The translations under genes were made by a program, and so were the position numbers. This document shows positions 60,900 through 64,000 of a DNA stretch of 64,000 nt, in pieces (positions within the stretch are counted from its first letter, which is position 1; every line of letters starts with the position of its first letter). The stretch spans positions 452,001-516,000 of the forward strand of contig JAIGNY010004119.1 in assembly GCA_020152595.1 (NCBI GenBank), written 5' to 3'. The DNA comes from Chiridota heheva (Eukaryota > Echinodermata > Holothuroidea > Apodida > Chiridotidae). The notes beneath the pieces are model-generated. The model had not been told where the DNA came from and searched no databases. It saw only the letters and a list, made by a program, of their open reading frames with translations.

Positions 60900-62750
60900 A
60901 GATTGTTTAAGCCACTTATAGTATCATGCTCATCAAACTACATATTGATGTAACCGCAATGCTTAAGTACATCTTTAATTTTGGTAATCCACCGTGAATT
61001 AAAATCCCTAGCAAGAGATTCATCCATGTTTTTTATCAAGCAATAAATTCTGTTGAGATTTTTGTCTGCTTGCCTCTTATGAGATGGCTCCAAAAGCTAA
61101 GCATTATGTGTAAAATTACTAAACACAATTTGTATTTACCTACTTCCCCATATGCAGCCATAAAGCATACAGCTTGCAGTACGTTTATTAAGTCCCAGCA
61201 GCTTTCTGAGAAAGTTCCTGTAAAACACTTCAACATGCTTAATATTTTCTATACCCCATATTTCACAACCATAAAGAAGAATTGGCAAGACTGATTTGTT
61301 GAAAAGATCACAAAGTTTGGCTGCTTTAGAGAGACGGGCAAACATTGAATTTTGGCTTAAGTTACTTGCTTGCTGGTTGTCTTCTTAAACTACCATTGAA
61401 ACTACAGACAACACCAAGATAATTACTACTTTAATAATGTCATTACCAAATTTGAATGATGGTTTGTTTTTCAATTTTGTTTTAGAAAACATAACAATTT
61501 TGGATTTCTTAGTATTTACAGAAAGTTGCCATGTTCTACATTATACGTACATGCTATTAAGTGCAGTCTGGAGATCTGTTTCACTTTCAGATAGTCAGAT
61601 TGAATCATCAGCATATATAAGGACATAGAGCCCTTAACTAAACTTACACATCATTAGTACTTCTAGAAATGAATAGTCTCTAAATTTATATAATCTAAAC
61701 CATTTACCCCACTTTCATTCAAAAAAATCTCAAGGTCATTGAAAAAAGTTGAGAACAGTAATGGTGAGAGATTTTCACCTTGGCGAACACAGATGAAAAG
61801 TGGTAAAATTAAATTATCGACTTTGACACAAGATTTGGCTTTGTTTTATATGTTATAAATAACCGTGGTAATTTCACCATTCACTCCGCTATAAGTTTTG
61901 ACCATAGTGCTGATCTATTTACCAAGTCAAATGCCTTTCTGTAATCAATAAAAGCACAGAATAACTTTCTTTTTGGCTAAAATAAATGTCATCAATGCAA
62001 TGAAGTGCAAAAACATGATCTAATGTAGAATATTGTTTTAAGAAACCAGTCTGGCTTTCACTAATACTACCAGTGCATTATTATGTTAAGTACTCTGATA
62101 AACAAAAGTTTAAGAGCTTATTGTATTCATGCACTAAACAATTGTGTAAATCGATTTATATTTATATCATGCATGCCATTAAGTTTCGTGAAATGTAAGG
62201 TATGTTCGGCACATACTATGCTTGATTATTTCTTTTATTGTTTATCTCTTTATGACGATCCTCGACCTTATTCTTATTTTCAAATATGTTGTTAATATTT
62301 TTATGTATATTTTGTGTCAAGGACAAAGGGCCTAGTGCGCTAATTTATTAAATGAATTAATGATTTATCAGCTGAAATGATGATAGAAATTTTCAAGTTT
62401 TGAGACATTACTACCAACACTTGTTTTATTTGTCTTGCTTCCTGCATGATTGATGATATTCCAGAACTCTTTTGGGTTTGCATTTTCAAAATTTCTGATT
62501 TTTGTTGACAAATCTTTGTAAAAGATTATTTTTGTTTTTCTAATAATTTCTTTTGTAATTAGATGCCTCAGATTTCAGTCTCACACAATTGTCATTGGTT
62601 TATTCCTATTAAGCTTATTTTAAGCTCTAAATACTAAGTTTCTCTGTGTACAATCTTTATTGAACCAAGGGAAAGTGGTTTGGCGACTTTGATTTCCCTT
62701 ATTCTTAGTTATATTATTCTTGGGATAAGTTCTCATATCTCTTGAAATAC
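60900..62750 (-). mobile_element. LINE of a second family, RT remnant
   Basis: Minus-strand pieces: TGFLKQYSTLDHVFALH, CF.DYRKAFDLVNRSALW, VRQGENLSPLLFSTFFNDLE, LYVLIYADDS (YADD at about 61604..61615, followed by a stop) and VLPILLYGCEIWGIE...RNFLRKLLGLNK. Order and motifs are those of a non-LTR retrotransposon RT and its C-terminal region. Several stops and frameshifts. Clade not assigned. 59991..60899 and 62751..63690 show nothing certain. Confidence 0.85.
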
Positions 62751-63689
62751 CAGTAACAGTAGCAAGGGATATTAAAATATGACATAAATCATCACATGTT
62801 TTATCAATTTTTTCTTGACAGATTTCACCACTGTCAAAAAAATCAGTTTGCTAACAATATTGTCAACTTTATCGGAATCAAAGTTAGCTGTGTACATGGA
62901 AGATTTGCTAGTATTCTATTTCGTTTTTATGTAGTTTTGTACAGATGTAAAATAATAATTATCAACAACGGGAGAGTTAACAACAATCAGGGTCAGTATT
63001 GCTAAAACTGTTATCAAAACCTTGATTACTGATTTTAACTACACCAAGCTAGTGTTTATCAAAAAAAACAAGTTTCCAAATTTTCAATAAAGAAATATGT
63101 AATAGTTGATATAAGACCAAGTAAAAAAATAGTGTAATCAACAGCGCTCTTTCCAGAGGAGCTAACACAAGTAAAATCACCAACACAACTGTCTTTGCCA
63201 GTCCTTCTGGGCTAGGCTAGCAAACCACATACTGGTGCGCTACCCTCGTCGTGAACAGAGATTGAACAACTGGTTGCACTGTTTCCAAATATTATATTAG
63301 TTCTATTTTAGAAACGACAATGACCATCATACACAGTGTATTGCGAACGTTTTCTTTTATTAAAAAGCTACTGTAAACATCTGTACAGACTTTGTGATTC
63401 GGTAAAAATGTCTTCCCTACGCGTTTTTTTTTAATCAGTGACGTTTGTCTTTGTGGCAGCAGTTACGCGAATGTCTGGATCACAGGCGTTTCTAACGCAA
63501 TGCCAATATGGTTGGTACTCCATAGTCCGAGATTCCTCTGACCCATAGTAGTACAAACTGAGAACGCTGAGCTCGGTGTTAGCGAGTGAAGCCAACATTT
63601 ATTGATGTAAGTCACCAAAATGTCGTCCTAACACAAAACAAGTAACACTTTTTAACAGTCCATACCATATAATGGGCAATTCCATAAAA

Positions 63690-64000
63690 TATGTAAAGGG
63701 AGGTGAGGAGGGGAGGGGGGATGGAGGGGGTCGGTGACAGGGATTGGAAATAGTGGTAAGTGGGTGGGTAAAATGATTGGGATTGGGGTGGGTAAAATGA
63801 CCGGGATTTAGGGTGGGTGGGTAAAATGACCAGGATTAGGGGTGGGTTAGCTCGCTGGGATTGGAGGTGGGTGGGTAAGCTTGCTGGGATTTGGGGTTGG
63901 TGGGTGGGTTAGCTCGCTAAGACTAGAGGTGGGTGGGTGGGTTAGCTCACTGGGATTAGGGGTGGGTGGGTGGGTTTGCTTGGTTAGATTAGGGGTGGGT
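63690..64000. repeat. G-rich ~33-bp minisatellite, runs off the window
   Basis: Units of GGGTGGGTGGGTTAGCTCGC plus TGGGATTAGGGG type, with variants TAAAATGA and TTTGCTTGG. Multiple G-triplets suggest G-quadruplex potential. Continues past 64000. Confidence 0.9.

Overview
This is a eukaryotic genomic window, AT-rich and dominated by introns and repeats. I infer a marine invertebrate deuterostome, perhaps an echinoderm. The reasons are a vertebrate-like exon structure in the one recognisable gene, spliceosomal GT-AG introns, several LINE families, many short inverted-repeat DNA transposons and abundant minisatellites. The species assignment is inference.

The left 36.9 kb is one minus-strand gene, EXOC1 (exocyst subunit Sec3). 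I could place 14 coding exons, from the start codon at 36872 down to an exon at 118..198. Their phases join without conflict into 573 complete codons, roughly the first two thirds of the protein; the 3' exons lie left of the window. An in-frame stop just upstream of the ATG fixes the start, and a splice acceptor before it shows there is an unlocated noncoding exon to the right. One coding exon is a 27-nt microexon whose skipping would keep the frame.

The EXOC1 introns hold most of the structure. They contain a 4.2-kb satellite of 65-bp units (18321..22534), each carrying the octamer ATTTGCAT, and a second unrelated octamer-rich array (26400..26660). They also contain a 26-bp palindromic array bounded by inverted repeats (12059..12412), a satellite of alternating palindromes (28732..29175), a ~305-bp array (13440..15320) and many minisatellites. 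Cleanly dated insertions include an 815-bp hAT-type element with perfect 8-bp target duplication, a 378-bp TTAA-flanked element inside the ~305-bp array, a palindromic TTAA element inside the satellite, and a tRNA-derived SINE with a 13-bp target duplication.

Right of EXOC1 (36.9-64 kb) I see no confidently named host gene. There is a 46-bp array inside an inverted-repeat element (36926..38307), a decayed RNase-H-bearing LINE (39408..42545) with four fragments elsewhere in the window, small hAT-like MITEs, and a purine-rich array (46826..47545). There is also an unassigned broken ORF (48767..49611), a possible first exon of a secreted protein (57338..57395), and two further minus-strand LINE remnants (59000..62750). 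A G-rich array runs off the right edge.
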